Assembly: GCA_011033025.1 (NCBI GenBank)
Contig: WFMF01000577.1
Location: 25,628-89,627 of the forward strand
Origin: Beroe forskalii
Lineage: Eukaryota > Ctenophora > Nuda > Beroida > Beroidae
Direction: 5' to 3'
DNA: 64,000 bases
The notes beneath the pieces are model-generated. The model was given only the letters and a program-made list of their open reading frames with translations, was not told the DNA's origin and ran no database searches. Of the stretch, positions 45,131-56,522 are shown piece by piece; the first letter of the stretch is position 1; the number at the start of each line of letters is the position of its first letter. A program made the position numbers and the translations under genes.

Positions 45131-48100
45131 CTGAACGGTCGGGAAGAGTTAGTAAGTTGGCGCTTTTCACTTCTTCAAGATTTATAATGTAAACAACTGA
45201 GCAGAGGCCACACAAGACTCAATTCGACCCATGTTAAACAAAACAATTGATGAACACCCTCCATTTAACAATTACTCTACTGAGTTTCCAGCCCCCCCCC
45301 CCTACGTACCCAGATACGAGCAAGTGCCCCCCCCCCCCAGGTAGGATCAAGTGCCCCCACGTACCCAGGTAGACAAGTGCCCCCCCCACGTACCCAGGTA
45401 GGAGCAAGTGCCCCCCACGTACCCAGGTAGGAGCAAGTGCCCCCCCCCCACGTACCCAGGTAGGAGCAAGTGCCCCCCCCCACGTACCCAGGTAGGAGCA
45501 AGTGCCCCCCCCCACGTACCCAGGTAGGAGCAAGTGCCCCCCACCCACACCCAGGTAGGAGCAAGTGCCCCCCCACGCAAGTACCCAGGTAGGAGCAAGT
45601 GCCCCCCCCCCCCCACGCGTACCCAGGTAGAGCAAGTGCCCCCCCCACGTACCCAGGTAGGAGCAAGTGCCGCCCCCCCTCCCCACGCAGGAGCAAGTGC
45701 CCCCTCCCCACGTACCCAGGTAGGGAGCAAGTGCCCCCACGTACCCAGGTAGAGCAAGTGCCCCCCCACGTACCCAGGTAGGAGCAAGTGCAGCCCTTGG
45801 GTGAGACAAGTGCCCCCCCCACGCAAGTGCCCCCCCACGTAGGTAGGAGCAAGTGCCCCCCCCACGTACCCAGGTAGGAGCAAGTGCCCCCCCCCACGTA
45901 CCCAGGTAGGAGCAAGTGCCCCCCCCCCACCGTACCCAGGGGTAGAGACAAGTGCCCCCCCCACGTACCCAGGTAGGAGCAAGTGCCCCCCCCCCACGTA
46001 CCCAGGTAGGAGCAAGTGCCCCCCCAGAGGTAGGACAAGGCCCCCTCCCCCCTACGCACCCAGGAAGGAGCAAGTGCCCCCCCCTCCCCCTACGTACCCA
46101 GGTAGGAGCAAGTGCCCCCCCCCCCACGTACCCAGGTAGACAAGTGCCCCCCACGAGTCGTGCCCCCCCACGTACCCAGGTAGGAGCAAGTGCCCCCCCA
46201 CGTACCCAGGAGCAAGTGCCCCCCCCACGTACCCAGGTAGGGCAAGTCCCCCCCACGTACCCAGGTAGGAGCAAGTGCCGCCCTGTTCCGGGTCCTGAGC
46301 GTGGGCCTGGGCAGCCCCGAAGAGCGAGGCCTGTAGCTTGGTGGTGCTGTAGGTGGTGAGGTAGCGTTGCAGGACCAGCATGTAGGACTGGTGGAGTGGG
46401 AACCGGGTCAGTGCCCCACACAGCTCCCCCAACTCCCTTATAACCGTGCAGAGCTTGGGGTGGTGCAGAGTCGTTCTGTATGGGGTGGTAAAGGTTACTA
46501 GCGACCAGCGAACCCAGCTTGGGGTGGTGCAGAGTCGTTCTGTATGGGGTGGTAAAGGTTACTAGCGACCAGCGAACCCAGCTTGGGGTGGTGCAGAGTC
46601 GTTCTGTATGGGGTGGTAAAGGTTACTAGGGACCAGCGAAACCAGCCTGGGGTGGTGCAGAGTCGTTCTGTATGGGGTGGTAAAGGTCACTAGCGACCAG
46701 CGAAACCAGCCTGGGGTGGTGCAGAGTCGTTCTGTATGGGGTGGTAAAGGTTACTAGCGACCAGCGAACCCAGCTTGGGGTGGTGCAGAGTCGTTCTGTA
46801 TGGGGTGGTGAAGGTCACTAGCGACCAGCGAACCCAGCTTGGGGTGGTGCAGAGTCGTTCTGTATGGGGTGGTGAAGGTTACTAGCGACCAGCGAACCCA
46901 GCCTGGGGTGGTGCAGAGTCGTTCTGTATGGGGTGGTAAAGGTTACTAGCGACCAGCGAACCCAGCTTGGGGTGGTGCAGAGTCGTTCTGTATGGGGTGG
47001 TGAAGGTTACTAGCGACCAGCGAACCCAGCCGTACCAGGTGGAGTATGTTCGAATACAGTGGCTAGTTTGACAAGACTATCACGACATGGAGGACCGGGC
47101 AAATATAGTAAATTTAAAAACATTTAAGATTATATATATACATATACCCGCAGCCTCTAGGGCTGAATTTCATATCGCACGCGCATGCGCGTGCGATATG
47201 AAAATATATCCCTCGAGGGCGCTAGCCCGAGTGGGATATATATCGTATAGCACGCAGGGCTCGAAGAGTTGAGTGCTATACGAAAGTCAACCCATGAGGC
47301 GAGGGTATATGGTATATATCCACTCGCGTGAGCTTTTTGGGAGAATGGCATATCTAAGATGAAAAAAGTTGAATGTTCAAGTAAATCCTCGAAGATTTGA
47401 ACACACAGGAAGGTTTTGCATCAATAATATTGAGTTTTTTCTCTAATTAACAAGAATTTAATTTTTTCACAAATGCAATACAAACACGATTAAGCACCGT
47501 AAGTATTTGATCGAAGGGGTTGGTAAAGCTTATGTAGAAGTTATGAGCCCGAGGGCCCGAAGGGCCCGAGGGCGAAAATTTTAAAGGCGAATCGAATCAC
47601 AGCATGGATCAATCTCAAAGGTCTTGCAATCGAAGGCTTATTGGCTAAAAATGTGGTTAGATGCTGTTAATTAAACTTAAAACACTAGCTATCTTGAAAA
47701 AACAAACAATAATTGGAAAAACAAACAAAGGGGAAAATGGTAGCATGTCACTTTGTGAAACGCATCAGTTACAGCAGAACTTGAAAAGAGATACAAAACG
47801 ATGAAAGAAAATGGGTTAAAATGAGCGTATTTACATTTGGTGAAACTCTGCAGCACTGTTATAATAGTAGACAAATGAGAATGACGTAATTACCATGGTT
47901 GAATATGGTAAGTCAATGGAATAAAGTGTCCCTCGAAATTTTTCTCACGGGAAGTTGCACTACGTATCAGAGTGTCGCGGTAATTAGGCGGCATTTATTT
48001 TACATCGTATCCGCTGTGTGTGAGAAAAAAATAATGCACCATTGTTGCTAATGATAATGACGTATTGCTCTCACTCACCTCTTGCTATTTCCGAAGAATG

Positions 48101-51100
48101 TGTAACCATGACAACATGGCAATGCAATTAATGATCAACACAAATGCAAATTCCTAACTTTATTTCATGATATTGTATTTCATTCTCTCGTTTTTGATTT
48201 TGTATCTTTTTACTTCTCTTTCTCGAAATGATTGCTTTTACAGAATTTTACAGAATTGCTGCTATCGCTGCTATCACTGCTTTCACTGCAGTTCACTGGT
48301 TTCTCTGCTATTTGACTCGACTTTTGTCTACTGTTGGCCACATATTTTGCTGAATATTTTTTAATTATCGATACCTATGTTGTTTTGCTGTCAATTTTAT
48401 CCAATTCTATTCCAAAGTTGAACTACTTCTCATAATTTCATGATTCAGTACGCTGCTGAACAATGATGAATATCAGTTTCAGTGTTTTGACTCTTAACTT
48501 TCCATCGCCTCGATGTTTTTGTCGATAATGAACTCCACAAAAATTCTTCTATTTGCCAGTTTTTTGCCTCATGATCGATAATTTGCTGCTAAAATTGTTG
48601 TTGTGGACACTTTCAATGATCTCAGCCGGTTTAGCACCAAAAAATATTTTCTTCCAAGAGGCGGCTATATTGCAACCGACACAGAACTGCTCTCGCGGGC
48701 CGGGCTATATCCGGTGGGGATATCAAATTTAGCGTGCAGATATTTTACCGGGCCGCGCGCGCCCGCTACCTAAAATGTCTTCAAAAAGCGCACGCGAGTG
48801 GATATAAGAATGGACTCACTGTATCATATCAGACATGGTGACGATCTGCTGAGCGCTGAGCTGGTGAGCCCGTGCCAGCTGCGTGCAGTACCGGATGACG
48901 GGTTTAGGGGAGTAGGTGTGGAGGGAGAGATAGTGCTGGAAGATCACGAGGTAGTGGGCCGAGGCAGAGAGGAACTCCTCGCTCGGCCTACTCGTTGTGA
49001 ACTCCACCAGCTGGAGCAGCACCTGGAGGAGATAGAAGGGGAGATGATAGAGGAGGAAGGGGAGGAGATAGATTGGTAGAGGATGAGGGAGGAGGAAGAG
49101 GAGGGGAGATAGAGGGGGGAGAAGGAGGAGGATGGGGAGAAGGAGAGGGAGATGATAGAGTGATAGACGAGGAGGGGAGGAGGAGGTAGAGGGGGAGAAG
49201 ATAGAGAGTCTACAGTCTACACCTCGTGCAATTATTCCCATAAATACATTTCAAGGAATCCTATTGATTCATGGTACATTATCACGTGTACCTCAAGAAG
49301 CGTTGGCGAGTAAGATGAAAAGGGGATGGAGTTGAGGAAGTTGACTGCGTACAACGCATACTTGGGCTGATCGAATAGCATGATCCTGACAGTTTGCTCT
49401 ATCTCCCTTGCTGTCTGCTCCCTGCGGGAGTTGTTGTAGACATTCCACACGACCCTGAAGAAGAGGCTGGGGTACTCCCCTCCGATCTGGTAGAAGAAAT
49501 GTCGGTGGAAGTGTCGGAGGGCTGCCATCATCTGGCCGCTCTCCTCACACGACCCGTGGTGTGACATGGCTATTATCTTGAGGGCAGTGGTTTCGTGAGT
49601 GTCGAATGTTTGTCGTTCCGTGGTTTCCGGACACAGTACGTTCTCCTGGAAGAGCATGTGGAATGCCAGACGCTGGATGTGAGACTTGATGTTGCTGGTC
49701 TTGAGGAGTGTCCTGCAGGAGTCTATAACGACATCCCGACTGAACATGGTCGGGTTGAAGACCACGGTGTAGGGGGAGCAGAGGGACAGGTCTGGGAGGT
49801 TAGACAGGAGCTCCTGCGTCTTTTCAGGGGGCAGCTCACTCACGCAACGTCTGATGACGAAGGGGACATATTATCTGGAGAATGATAAACAATTTATTAA
49901 ACTTTCACTGTTACCATGTTTCAACACAACTGGGAGTGGTAGGGAACATGTGCAGGTAGTCTACCTGAGGGAACACATTGTGAGGAAAGGGGACTGGGAG
50001 GAGTGGTAGGGAACATGTGCAGGTAGTCTACCTGAGGGAACACATTGTGAGGAAAGGGGACTGGGAGGAGTGGTAGGGAACATGTGCAGGTAGTCTACCT
50101 GAGGGAACACATTGTGAGGAAAGGGGACTGGGAGGAGTGGTAGGGAACATGTGCAGGTAGTCTACCTGAGGGAACACCTGAGGGGAACAGGGAACATTGC
50201 AGGAGGAAAATTGTGAGGGGACTGGGAGGAGTGGTAGGGAACATGTGCAGGTAGTCTACCTGAGGAAACACACTGTGAGGAAAGGGGACTGGGAGGAGTG
50301 GTAGGGAACATGTGCAGGTAGTCTACCTGAGGGAACACATTGTGAGGAAAAGGGACTGGGAGGAGTGGTAGGGAACATGTGCAGGTAGTCCACCTGAGGG
50401 AACACATTGTGAGGAGAGGGGACTGGGAGGAGTGGTAGGGAACATGTGCAGGTAGTCTACCTGACGGAACACAGTGTGATGAAAAGGGACTGGGAGGAGT
50501 GGTAGGGAACATGTGCAGGTAGTCTACCTGAGGGAACACACTGTGAGGAAAGGGGACTGGGAGGAGTGGTAGGGAACATTTGCAGGTAGTCTACCTGAGA
50601 AAGGACTGGGACATGGTGAGGAAAGGGGACTGGAAGGAGTGGTGGAAAACATGTGCAGGTAGTCTACCTGAGGGAACACATTGTGAGGAAAGGGGACTGG
50701 GAGGAGTGGTAGGGAACATGTGCAGGTAGTCTACCTGAGGGAACACATTGTGAGGCAAAATGAAAAAAATGAACATATTTTGATTTACAAAAGTACGAAG
50801 ATACAAACCTTTTTAACAGCAGATGCTATTTCACTTAGAGAACTGTATGCTAAGATCCGGACAAGAACGTTTCGTGAATCATTCGTCGTCAAGGCATAGA
50901 GTACCGCTGCTACATTATCAACTATGTCTTGGTTGAACCTGAACAAGGTTCGCCGGGATTGAATAGCTGAATTAGGTAAATGGAACATCATAAAACTCAT
51001 ATCCTGAAGGAAGCAAACACACTCCTTTAGTCCAATATAGAAAACTTGTAAAATTGCACCTCATAATATTATGTATAGGTACAGTAATCACTAAACAGTA

Positions 51101-52468
51101 GGATAAATCAGAACACCCCTAAAAGGAAATTGAAACTTTTTAGTTCACTAGACAAATCAGATCAAATTTATGAAAGAAAATCTAGATGATAAATAGCTAA
51201 ATCCAGTACATATTATTTGAAGCAATTATGAAATTACACTGTAAGAGTGTAGGGAATTACTGAATTATAAGATTTTGCATCATATTTTCACTGTTGACAT
51301 ATAAACAAATACATAGATTATATATACATAGATTTGCAGTCTAGAGTGCAAATAATTGATTCATTTCACGGAACACAGAGCACTACTTGAAGGTCTGGTG
51401 GTAGACCGTCAGTTCGGTGAGGAGGAGGATTATTTGAGAGAGGAGCTTCCCTCGTCCGCCAGCAGACGACACTAGGCGCAGCAAGCTGCTTATAACTTCC
51501 TCCTATCGAGATTAAAGCACTACTTGAAGGTCTAGTTAGTATTCTTCTTATCGAGATTAAAGCACTACTTGAAGGTCTAGTTAGTATTCTTCTTATCGAG
51601 ATTACTTTAGAAACTAACTACATACTTCTAGTCACTTCTATGACGCTGATATCAAAGTGGAGAGTTGATTATTAGCAAGTTACTGGATTAGAAAGCTCTG
51701 TATTGTGACCTTATTATTATGGATTAAGTTGGTACATTAAGTTGTTGACATAGAGTCGCTCATTTACGAAAGCAACTGTTACATATTTAAACATGGCTGA
51801 CGACGATCATCACATTATTTTCGAAAGCTTCTGATGATAACACTCTCGCATCAGTTATAACGTTCAAACTTAAACCTTTTGATTGCTATATAGTTTGAGG
51901 GAGAATCTCTCAGAAGACCTATTGTCGAGGTTGATGAAAATATAGAATGAAACCTACTTTAATAGAGAATTTGAGTGAAGATGATAAAGGTTACTATATG
52001 AGTGTGGCATGTACTATAACATATAAGAGTTAAGAAGAACTTTAAATTGGTCGTAAGATGCTAGTTGTTACGTATCATAACGATATTTGTAACAATCCCT
52101 AATAGTAAAAACTTGAGAATATACCAATAGAATTGGAGCCACTTTTTACATTTGGAGCCTTATACTCTTATAGGCCTATCTGAGTATCTGAAGGCTACGT
52201 TGGTTACAGGTTACCCGAATCTGTGACAGTATTATTTATTGCATAACAAAATCTATAATGGAATTCAGAATTGTTAGTTACAGTACTGCATTAAAAACAG
52301 TACTGTAACTAAACAATTTCTGAATTTCACTATCGCAAATTAAGAAATTACCTGAATGTTCTGTTCAGAAAGTAAAGCAACCATGTCTCTCAGTTTCTTT
52401 GCACTTTCCAATGATCCATTGTTGGTTATTTCAAATAAGTATTGTTTTGCAGTTCCACGAATTGACAT
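44412..52468 (-). CDS. AP5B1: AP-5 complex beta subunit-like gene (overall model)
   Basis: Seven exons on the minus strand: 52468-52352, 51003-50809, 49964-49915, about 49868-49292, 49022-48820, 46475-46261 and 45130-44412. They give roughly 690 codons; the human protein is near 880. Phases agree at every junction except 49915 to 49868. The C-terminal exon resembles AP5B1 in its ending order: a beta-sandwich region with VFVPVL, a GLLFSGLWQFCEAH segment and a final VLILCVP strand. AP-5 is a late-endosomal adaptor acting with SPG11 and SPG15. Three exon edges are embedded in minisatellites. Confidence 0.6.
45290..46270. repeat. Minisatellite copying the AP5B1 exon end and donor
   Basis: About 29 units of roughly 30-36 bp, ACCCAGGTAGGAGCAAGTGC followed by a C-run and ACGT. 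In minus sense each unit is GGCACTTGCTCCTACCTGG then GTACGTGGGG, which is the last seven codons of the exon at 46261-46475 with its 5' splice site. C-run length varies freely. The long Gly/Leu/Pro open frames over it are products of repetition. Confidence 0.9.
46261..46475 (-). CDS. AP5B1: AP5B1-like exon between two minisatellites
   Basis: A 215-bp exon: one base, 71 codons, one base, in phase with both neighbours. It encodes TTLHHPKLCTVIRELGELCG, ALTRFPLHQSYMLVLQRYLT and KLQASLFGAAQAHAQDPEQ. Its acceptor (CCATACAG) is repeated in the array to its right and its donor (GTACGT) in the array to its left. Confidence 0.65.
46453..47036. repeat. 64-bp minisatellite copying an AP5B1 acceptor
   Basis: Nine head-to-tail units of 64 bp. 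In minus sense each holds CCACCCCATACAG followed by AACGACTCTGCACCACCCC, i.e. the 3' splice site and first bases of the exon at 46475. Units differ by a few point changes, so the array is young. Confidence 0.9.
47037..48819. other. AP5B1-like intron
   Basis: AT-rich intron with a cluster of palindromes at 47168-47290: a perfect 36-bp palindrome, then an imperfect one around CTCGAGGGCGCTAGCCCGAG, then GTATAGCAC paired with GTGCTATAC. There is a short GGGCCCGAAGGGCCC palindrome near 47550. I see no gene in it. Confidence 0.6.
48820..49022 (-). CDS. AP5B1: AP5B1-like exon
   Basis: Acceptor TCCTCCAG after a long pyrimidine tract, donor GTGAGT. It encodes VLLQLVEFTTSRPSEEFLSA, then HYLVIFQHYLSLHTYSPKPV and QLARAHQLSAQQIVTMSDMI: paired helices as in adaptor trunk solenoids. 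Phases match both neighbours. Confidence 0.65.
49292..49868 (-). CDS. AP5B1: AP5B1-like central exon
   Basis: Encodes VPFVIRRCVSELPPEKTQEL, then LSNLPDLSLCSPYTVVFNPT and a helical solenoid through SIPFSSYSPTLLE, with donor GTACAC. The 5' edge is not fixed: the obvious acceptor (CTCCAG near 49877) would place an in-frame stop, so either another acceptor is used or a base is wrong. Confidence 0.6.
49915..49964 (-). CDS. AP5B1: Short AP5B1-like exon at an array edge
   Basis: A 50-bp exon, acceptor TTCCCTCAG, donor GTAACA. It encodes VDYLHMFPTTPSCVET plus two bases. The 5' phase fits the exon at 50809. The 3' phase does not fit the next exon with any obvious acceptor. The acceptor and first codons are multiplied in the neighbouring array. 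Confidence 0.5.
49936..50756. repeat. 67-bp minisatellite copying an AP5B1 acceptor
   Basis: About 12 units of 67 bp. In minus sense each has TGTTCCCTCAG followed by GTAGACTACCTGCACATGTT, the 3' splice site and first codons of the exon at 49964. A few units carry short deletions (near 50180 and 50600). Confidence 0.9.
50809..51003 (-). CDS. AP5B1: AP5B1-like exon 2
   Basis: A 65-codon phase-0 exon, acceptor CCTTCAG, donor GTTTGT. It encodes DMSFMMFHLPNSAIQSRRTL and FRFNQDIVDNVAAVLYALTT, then VLVRILAYSSLSEIASAVKK. It is a helical trunk segment. Confidence 0.6.
51004..52351. other. AP5B1-like intron 1
   Basis: AT-rich. A short direct repeat (CTTATCGAGATTAAAGCACT, then ACTTGAAGGTCTAGTTAGT) occurs near 51500-51600. 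I see no gene in it. Confidence 0.5.
52352..52468 (-). CDS. AP5B1: AP5B1-like first coding exon
   Basis: Encodes MSIRGTAKQYLFEITNNGSL then ESAKKLRDMVALLSEQNIQ. An in-frame TGA lies 9-12 bp before the ATG, so this is the start. The donor is GTAATT and phase 0 joins exon 2. Confidence 0.55.
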
Positions 52469-53247
52469 TCCAACAATGTATCAGACAGATGCCTACTTTA
52501 AGTAATTAGATCAGAGAGTAGAAATATTTCTCTCCAATTTGTTTCAAAACAGAGTCAGCTCAAATAAAAATGCTGTTGCAAAATAATTCAACAAAATTAG
52601 GTTCAATATGCCAATATGATCAATTTTTTGGGATTTTTAGGTAACATCAAATCATCGTAATTACTACTTAACTAACTTTTTCAAAACTGAGTTAGAAACT
52701 AAATTCACAATTGAATAAGACGTCATAGGATTCAAGCAATGAGGTTTTATTTGAAATACCAAATATAGAAATTATATTTTATCAATGCAAAGATGACATT
52801 CTTATATTTAAATCATTTTACATTTATATTTTGAAAACAATTGACAGTACTACATATTATATGAAATGAACACTCTGCTGATATCCATTGCTATCCATTG
52901 TTGACCTTTTATACTTTCATACCATGTTTAGCTCAAAATAATTTAAGAGATCAAATAACCCAATAAAAACAAAAGTAAAAATTAAACAATAACCCATATA
53001 AAATTTTATTGATAAGTTGATAAATGCAAAAGTGACTACCTATTTATTAAAATTAACATTCATGCAACTAAAGCAGGAATCATAATTAACTTGTGAATAA
53101 GAGCATTTAAATCTAATAATTTATATCTTAAACATACTTTTTTTGACTTGAGATATAAGTTCAATTAATGATTTGAGTCAAACTTCTATACATTCATAGA
53201 TTGCAGGTTTGTTTCAGGATTTTCAACTCTGCAAAACGTTCCAAATT
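52469..53247. other. AT-rich spacer
   Basis: 3' flank of the BTB gene and upstream region of the AP5B1-like gene, both transcribed leftward. I see no gene in it. Confidence 0.5.
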
Positions 53248-54468
53248 TTACTTCTGACTGTAAGACTTTGCTTGAAGGCAAATTATCTTGATGTTTGTTT
53301 CTTTTTTGGCAACTTCTTTGACTGCTTTACTATCATGAGTGTATAAGGAAAGAATTTTGTGATTTCTATTAGCTCCATACTTGATAAGCCAGTGAAACAT
53401 ATTCTTGTGAAAATGAACAGGATATGTAATTCCAGGTTTCTTTGATTTCCTTCGATGATTCTCTACTTTTCTTTCATAGCATGGGGAACCATTAGTTAAT
53501 TTAAGAACTGTTTCCTGATTATTATAGCTATTATTATCTTTATTACATAATTGGCACAATGAAAAGAAGCTCAGGCGACCAGTTCTTTGTATCTCATCAA
53601 GGTCATCTTCATAACTGAGGTTCCATATATCTGTGATAAATTTTGATTTTGACTTCATATCTTCAGTTTCAAATGGATTTTGAATATGTGGGTTAAAGTG
53701 GTTGGGGAAGAAAACTCTCTGTTTCCATGTATTAAGATACCAATCAAGAATACCAAGATATCTGTCTGACATTGATGATGGATCAATATGCTCCATCATT
53801 CTCTCAAATAATGTTTGAATCTCTGATAATGGTTTTCCCAACTTGTGTTCAGCAATCCAAAATATTGCAACCTCAACTTTAGCAAATTCTGGGAAGTCAC
53901 AAAGTTGACTACATAGTTTAAGCATTTCCTCGCTAGAAAATTCTCTCCATTTAACTAAGTTGGGCCTATACACAGAAGTGGGGGATTTCTTGACAACTTT
54001 TGAAATATCAGTAACTGTTTTGAAAGGAGTTCCATCATCTGATATTCCTTTAGTTTCCTTACATGCTGAACTTGATACTTTTGTATTTGAAGATACTTCT
54101 GAGTAACTTTTGATGGATGCCTTGTTTTTGAGATCATCACTGAGCCTTGTAACAGGTATGTAAGATCCACTTCCAGTCAAGTCATATAAGGACCCTTTAT
54201 CATTAATAACTTTTTGATCATTGCTTTTATTTTGTTGTTGATTGGTATCAACAAACTTGATCTTATTTACAAACATAATTCTTTCAATTTTACTAGATTG
54301 CAATTGGTTGTAAAGTGACTCTGCTTCATCATTGAAACCATTGCTCTCCATCCAGATAGCACACAAGCTAAAGAGTTCATTGATATCAAACTGAATACTA
54401 AATAAGAGTAATGGAGATATATTGGTTTCATCCAAGAGAACATCTCCACCATAGAGCAGTTCAAGACA
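53248..54468 (-). CDS. BTB-domain protein, exon 2
   Basis: The acceptor TTTCAG opens 406 codons plus TAA. It starts CLELLYGGDVLLDETNISPL, the last strand/helix of a BTB fold, then FSIQFDINELFSLCAIWM. A low-complexity Ser/Lys/Thr linker follows. The C-terminal half is a BACK-like helical domain (WREFSSEEMLKLCSQLCDFP, VEVAIFWIAEHKLGKPLSEI). BTB proteins often bridge substrates to cullin-3 ligases or dimerise; which one this is cannot be told. Confidence 0.7.
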   Translation of the reverse strand, partial: CLELLYGGDVLLDETNISPLLLFSIQFDINELFSLCAIWMESNGFNDEAESLYNQLQSSKIERIMFVNKIKFVDTNQQQNKSNDQKVINDKGSLYDLTGSGSYIPVTRLSDDLKNKASIKSYSEVSSNTKVSSSACKETKGISDDGTPFKTVTDISKVVKKSPTSVYRPNLVKWREFSSEEMLKLCSQLCDFPEFAKVEVAIFWIAEHKLGKPLSEIQTLFERMMEHIDPSSMSDRYLGILDWYLNTWKQRVFFPNHFNPHIQNPFETEDMKSKSKFITDIWNLSYEDDLDEIQRTGRLSFFSLCQLCNKDNNSYNNQETVLKLTNGSPCYERKVENHRRKSKKPGITYPVHFHKNMFHWLIKYGANRNHKILSLYTHDSKAVKEVAKKETNIKIICLQAKSYSQK

Positions 54469-55469
54469 CTGAAAGGGAACAAGATGAAATAGGACTTGAT
54501 TTACTGGATTTCTCAGTTGCCCCCCAGGATGTTAAATATGTGAAAAAATCGCCAAATAGTACATATTGACCTCTGAAGAAAAATACACATATTTTTCTCA
54601 CAATACGTGACACAAACTATTACATGCTTACATGCTACAAAAGATGACGTAACCATTGTATCCCTTTTATCGATGATATTCATGCCTATGATAATTGGCA
54701 CAATAGTTTGAAGAATTCATGTGACATAAATGTTACTATGAAGATAAGATTGCAAGTTTCAAGTTGGTTAGTAGTTAGTAAAAAAAAAGTCGGCCAATAC
54801 CTACCCTATTGCACCTATAGTCTAGATAGTTTTAACTAGAGATCTAGGCAGTTGCATGGTATGATTCACTTGTGTTTTTAAAATCTGTTGCAATTTTGGT
54901 CATGAATCTGAGTCTGTCCCTAGAAAGGAATTGCTTAATTTAGAGTCAGTGAGCTTATATATTTGATAAAAGTGAGAAACTTAGATTATATGAAACAAGG
55001 GGTTGTTATTTGCTATCAATGTGTGGTCTGCAAAACACTTTCTGTAACTTGTAGGGGTGGGTCTAATTTTCAGTTCAGTTTGACCTGTTACAGGCATGCT
55101 GCTATCTGGGGGTTGGGTGGGATTCTTGACAAGATAGGGTGATGCCGTCCTCCCACTTTCTGCTGACCCCCCCCCCCAGTTGCACTACAACTAAACATGA
55201 CAAGATGATAGGTAATACAGTATTAAACTAATACATTTCAATAGTGCTGACTTGGTCACCTGAACCAAAAGTTTGATCTGACCTGGGGCTGAACCTGAAG
55301 CATCTATTGACTTGAAAGACACAGTGCATGAAGTGCTGCCTCCAAATTGCATGGAGTCAAAGTTTGAAGTCTGTAGAAGTTTCAGTTACTGCCCTAGGTT
55401 AGTTCACAGTTTTGAGTCATGTGACCAACTTGACACTTTTCAAATACATCAAGTATAGCTATCACAAAC
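54469..55469. other. BTB gene intron
   Basis: AT-rich intron of about 1 kb bounded by GTTTGT and TTTCAG in minus sense. I see nothing else in it. Confidence 0.6.
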
Positions 55470-55688
55470 CTGATAGAGTTGCTTGAGCATATCATTGAAT
55501 CCTTCTAGCTCTATTTCATGTGATTTCATTATTATTTCCTCAAGAACCTGGCTTCGTGCAGCAAGAAGGACCCCAGAACAAGGTATAGAAACTTTGCCAA
55601 CAAGGAAATAAACTGTGTTATACACAGTAACCCCATTCTGTCCAATATATCTCGATAGATTACCAAGGGGTGTAAGAGAAATCAGCAT
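55470..55688 (-). CDS. BTB-domain protein, exon 1
   Basis: 73 codons from an ATG with an in-frame TAG directly upstream. It encodes NGVTVYNTVYFLVGKVSIPC then SGVLLAARSQVLEEIIMKSH and ELEGFNDMLKQLYQ, the N-terminal two-thirds of a BTB fold (the SGVLLAARS helix is typical). Phase 0 joins 54468. Whole protein about 479 residues. Confidence 0.7.
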
Positions 55689-56522
55689 CTATTGAGTTCT
55701 GTTCGCTAAACCTATAATAATAATATCCAATCAGTTTAATGGGTATCCTATAAATTCTTTAAGAATTCTTATGATTATTCAGCATAAAATGACTTAAGAT
55801 AATTTTTCTGGAAAACATGTTTCTGAGATAATGGTTGACCCAAAAGGTGCACCCCATGGGCCAACTTTTTGGATGGGTTTGGTACTCCCAGACCCACAGG
55901 CGCCGCCATGGCATCCGTGTCAAGAGTGTGCCTAAAATGGGAGCACTTTTTCAAAAGCCACTTGGACAGGATCTGAAGTGTGCAATCAATAGATAATGGT
56001 CCCTTGAGTTACCATTGAAAAATTGAAGTGGATATCTTAGAAAATGGCCAAGTTATAGCCAAAAAACATATGCCATATATGGGCAGATGCATGTTGTGCA
56101 AGCCTATTCTGGCCCATTACTTGGCCAAATATCAATATTTTTGAATGAAACCAACTTTATTCGATAAACAATGTTAATTTATGTATTCTCTACAAGTAAA
56201 GGGTTGATTGCTGCTAAAAACCACAAAATAGCCATTTACTCAGTTCACATTTTTTTTGGAAAGTGTGCTCAACTCCAGCTAAAAATAAAATAAAATAAAT
56301 AAATAAAATAAAATTGTTTGATATTACATCAACACTAATTTCATAAACATGTCAATGTGTGACTCACTTAGATCCTGCGGCTCTCCACATTGGATTACCT
56401 AAAGGGATCATGTTGGTGTTCAAGTATGGAGTTGGAGAAAAGTCTTCCAGATTGATGTCTTGAAGAAAGATTTCTTTTTAATTCAAAAATGTTTTAACCC
56501 TGATTTTCAGGAGAAGCATCTC
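55689..56522. other. Spacer with no gene seen
   Basis: Unique AT-rich DNA. Words near 56350-56460 (GACTCACTTAGATCCTGC, GGATCATGTTGGTGTTCAAG) recur at 57460-57600, so part of it is a diverged direct repeat flanking the element at 56527. Confidence 0.5.

Noticed and set aside
45277..46421. Gly/Leu/Pro-rich frames up to 395 codons
   Set aside because: Products of the AP5B1 donor minisatellite; only the 46261-46475 part fits a spliced gene.
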